Below, one piece after another: positions 61,825-64,000 of a stretch of 64,000 nt of DNA. The stretch's first letter is position 1. Each line of letters starts with the position of its first letter. A program made the translations under genes and the position numbers. Below the pieces are notes generated by a model that had not been told where the DNA came from, did no database searches, and worked only from the letters and a program-made list of their open reading frames with translations. Source of the stretch: Streptomyces sp. NBC_00461 (GTDB taxonomy: Bacteria; Actinomycetota; Actinomycetes; Streptomycetales; Streptomycetaceae); assembly GCF_036013935.1 (NCBI RefSeq), contig NZ_CP107902.1, positions 3,567,001 through 3,631,000 of the forward strand. The letters run 5' to 3'.

Positions 61825-63288
61825 ATGCCGGATCCCGCTGTTCCCCCTACTCCCCCGGTGCCCCTCGCGTCCCTCCTGGCCCGTGAGGACCTGGCCCTGC
61901 GGCGGATCGCGGGTCCCTCCGATGCGGACATCGTGATCCACTGGGCGCACACCTCGGAGATGGCCGACCCGTACCCGTATCTGCTGGGCGGGGAACTGCT
62001 GCTGACGGCGGGTGTCCACATCCCGGAGGCGGCGGGCTCGGGCACCTACTTCGACGATTACGTGTCGAGGATCGTCGCGGCGGGCGGGGCCGCTCTCGGC
62101 TTCGGCCTGGCTCCCGTGCACGACACGGTGCCGCGCGCTCTGGTGGCGGCGTGCGACGCGCATGGGCTGCCCCTGCTGGAGGTGCCGCCGCAGACCACGT
62201 TCTCGGGGGTGGCCCGCGCGGTCTGGCAGCTGATGGCCCAGGCCCGCCTCGCGGAACTCCGCCGGGTCACCGACGCCCAGCAGAGCCTCGCCGCGGCGGC
62301 GTCCCGCCCGGACCCGGTGCCGTCGGTGCTGCGGCAACTGGCCCAGCGGGTGGGGGGCCGGGCGGTGCTGTACGGGCCGGAAGGAGCGGAGATCGCGTCC
62401 GCGGGGCGCACGGCGGGCACCGGGGCCGGGGAGGCGCTCGCCGAGCTCGCGCAGGTCGTCCGCCCGTCGGGTGCGGGGACGCCCACCTCCGCCACCGACA
62501 ACAAGTCCGGCACCCATCTCGCCGCCTACGCCCTCGGTGCAGGTCAGGGCTTTGTCCTCGGGGTGGCCGCGCCGCGGCGGGATCCCGGTGACCACACCAT
62601 CGCCTCCGTCGCCGCCGTCCTGCTGTCCCTGCTCACCGGCGAGCACCAGAGCGGCACGGGTGCGGCCCGGTCGTCGGCGCTGGTACGGCTGCTGCTGGGG
62701 GCGCCGCCGGCCGACGTGGCCCCGCTCCTGGGGTCCGGCAGGTGGCTCGTGGTGCATGCCCGGCCGGACGCGCAGGCTCCCGACCCGGTCGCCGCCTCCG
62801 CGCTGGGCGCGGCCCTCGGGTCGCCGCTGGTCGACCTCGCGCAGGACGTCGTACGCGTCCTCGTGCCGGCCGACCGCGAACCGGCCGCGCAGCCCGGCTG
62901 GACGCTGGGCGTCAGCGCCGCCGCGGCCCCCTCGGCGTGGCCGTCCGCCGACACGCAGGCCGCCCGTGCGCTGGCCCGGGCCCGCGCCACCCGTACCGCC
63001 CTGGTCCGTCACGGCGAGCACGCGGGCCTCGCCGACCTGGTACCGGCCCGGGAGGCCGAGGCCCACGCCCGGATGCTCCTCGCCCCGGTCGCGGACCCGC
63101 CCGCGCTGGCCGAGACGCTGCGCACCTGGCTGTCCCTGCATGGCAGTTGGGACCGTACGGCGGTCGCCCTGTCCGTCCACCGCAACACGGTCCGCCAGCG
63201 CATCGCCCGCTGCGCCGCGCTCCTCGACACGGACCTGGACGACCCGGACGTACGCATGGAGCTGTGGTTCGCGCTGCGGCAGGGGTAG
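61825..63288 (+). CDS. PucR-family transcriptional regulator
   Basis: This 487-residue regulator has the PucR N-terminal sensor domain (LLAREDLALRRIAGPSDADI, then YLLGGELLLTAGVHIP) and the C-terminal PucR helix-turn-helix (HGSWDRTAVALSVHRNTVRQ) near residue 440-470. PucR proteins usually activate nearby catabolic genes for purines or amino compounds. ATG at 61825 is preceded by GGAGGGAAC; an in-frame ATG at 61807 is within that site. It is divergent from the symporter-ureohydrolase-TPP operon and likely controls it. Confidence 0.9.
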   Translation: MPDPAVPPTPPVPLASLLAREDLALRRIAGPSDADIVIHWAHTSEMADPYPYLLGGELLLTAGVHIPEAAGSGTYFDDYVSRIVAAGGAALGFGLAPVHDTVPRALVAACDAHGLPLLEVPPQTTFSGVARAVWQLMAQARLAELRRVTDAQQSLAAAASRPDPVPSVLRQLAQRVGGRAVLYGPEGAEIASAGRTAGTGAGEALAELAQVVRPSGAGTPTSATDNKSGTHLAAYALGAGQGFVLGVAAPRRDPGDHTIASVAAVLLSLLTGEHQSGTGAARSSALVRLLLGAPPADVAPLLGSGRWLVVHARPDAQAPDPVAASALGAALGSPLVDLAQDVVRVLVPADREPAAQPGWTLGVSAAAAPSAWPSADTQAARALARARATRTALVRHGEHAGLADLVPAREAEAHARMLLAPVADPPALAETLRTWLSLHGSWDRTAVALSVHRNTVRQRIARCAALLDTDLDDPDVRMELWFALRQG

Positions 63289-63403
63289 TGCGCGGCAGCG
63301 GGCGGCAATAGGTACCGCGGCTCATGAGAATGAGTACGTGACCCACGTCCCAGCGCTCGGGACGCCAGGGACTCGTACAGTCGCCTGCCTCACAATGGGA
63401 TCC

Positions 63404-64000
63404 ATGCCGATACCCGGGACACCCAGCCGCGCCGAGCTCGTCGACCACCTCGTACGGACCCGCATCGCGGGCGACGTCGCGACGCCCCGCGAGAACAACC
63501 TCAGCCACTACCGCAAGCTGGCGAACGGCGACCGCCACTACTGGCTCGGCCTGGAGCTCGGCGACCGCTGGAAGGACGAGCAGGACGTGCTCGCGGTGAT
63601 GGCGGAGCGGGTGGGCGTGAACGACGATCCCGAGTACCGGTACGGCCAGGACACCATCGACCCCGAGCTGACCGTCGACGGCCTGGAGCGGATGGCGGCC
63701 CGGCTGCGCAAGGCGGCCGACGGGCAGCAGCGGGTGCTGTTCGCGACCGGCCACCCGGGCGGTCTGCTCGACGTGCACCGCGCCACGGCCGCCGCGCTGC
63801 GTGCGGCGGGCTGCGAGATCGTCGTGATCCCGGACGGGCTGCAGACCGAGGAGGGCTACGTCTGGCAGCTCGCGGACGTCGCGGTCCTGGAGCACGGCGC
63901 CACCCTGTGGCACACCCACTCCGGTGAGCCGATGCGGGCCATCCTCACGGCACTTGAGCACAGGGAGCGTCCGCTGCCCGACCTGGTGGTGGCCGACCAC
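63404..64000 (+). CDS. Conserved actinobacterial protein, phosphatase-like, cut by window edge
   Basis: The frame is open from ATG at 63404 (MPIPGTPSRAELVDHLVRTR) to the end of the window, 199 codons, so the C-terminus is missing. Visible are NLSHYRKLANGDRHYWLGLE, VLFATGHPGGLLDVHRATAA and LWHTHSGEPM. Similar actinobacterial proteins are annotated as phosphatases, from memory; I recognise no catalytic signature with certainty. It starts 115 bases after PucR on the same strand and may form its own transcription unit. Confidence 0.7.
   Translation, partial: MPIPGTPSRAELVDHLVRTRIAGDVATPRENNLSHYRKLANGDRHYWLGLELGDRWKDEQDVLAVMAERVGVNDDPEYRYGQDTIDPELTVDGLERMAARLRKAADGQQRVLFATGHPGGLLDVHRATAAALRAAGCEIVVIPDGLQTEEGYVWQLADVAVLEHGATLWHTHSGEPMRAILTALEHRERPLPDLVVADH

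Overview
The window is high-GC chromosomal DNA from a Streptomyces. It shows third-position G/C codon use, many GTG starts with GTGA stop/start overlaps, purine-rich Shine-Dalgarno sites, a DUF5753/DUF397 regulator locus, a SARP regulator carrying a rare TTA (bldA) codon, and a Tat-exported GH3 enzyme. From memory, the gene order around the citrate synthase gene resembles the citA neighbourhood of S. coelicolor; I could not check this.

Layout. 1-6825: myo-inositol catabolism operon on the minus strand (iolC, aldolase, iolB, iolD, mmsA; mmsA runs off the left edge), divergent from an IolE/IolI-type isomerase. 7140-12264: small HTH protein, GNAT acetyltransferase, zinc alcohol dehydrogenase, a CsoR-box-controlled copZ-copA pair, then a structured intergenic region that may be a non-coding RNA. 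12450-16301: citrate synthase and a RecD2-like helicase. 16331-18382: a decayed regulator/ATPase locus and an Rpn-type nuclease gene with a duplicated 3' end. 18483-25668: MBL-fold protein, then a ribose-type operon (LacI regulator, ABC ATPase, a permease fused to its binding protein, ribokinase, ribose pyranase). 25969-30456: an uncharacterised sugar operon (Gfo/Idh/MocA, DUF993, TIM-barrel isomerase) with a divergent LacI regulator. 30563-40745: MarR-GNAT fusion, another isomerase, a divergent EPSP synthase, GH3 enzyme, lipoprotein, S37-type peptidase, small secreted protein, and a DUF4157 protein of the kind linked to contractile injection systems. 40750-50107: fused double ABC exporter and several exported enzymes.

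50252-57482 is the most unusual part. A SARP regulator with a TTA codon faces a subtilisin-family protease that joins a PatA-like protease domain to a PatG-like C-terminal domain (cyanobactin maturation enzymes). Downstream in the same direction lie five small ORFs sharing a PxQxxxVxR motif. Three of them also carry GVEA(D/N), close to the cyanobactin cleavage signal, directly before a short variable hydrophobic tail. The block ends with a trypsin-like protease fused to an alpha/beta hydrolase. Three heptamers with exact 11-bp spacing lie in front of the protease gene, as expected for a SARP operator. I see no heterocyclase, kinase or cyclodehydratase gene here. I interpret this as an undescribed actinobacterial peptide-processing (RiPP-like) system.

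57513-63288: TPP-dependent enzyme, agmatinase/guanidinobutyrase-family ureohydrolase, sodium:solute symporter and a divergent PucR regulator, a likely guanidino-compound uptake and breakdown unit. A conserved protein gene runs off the right edge.
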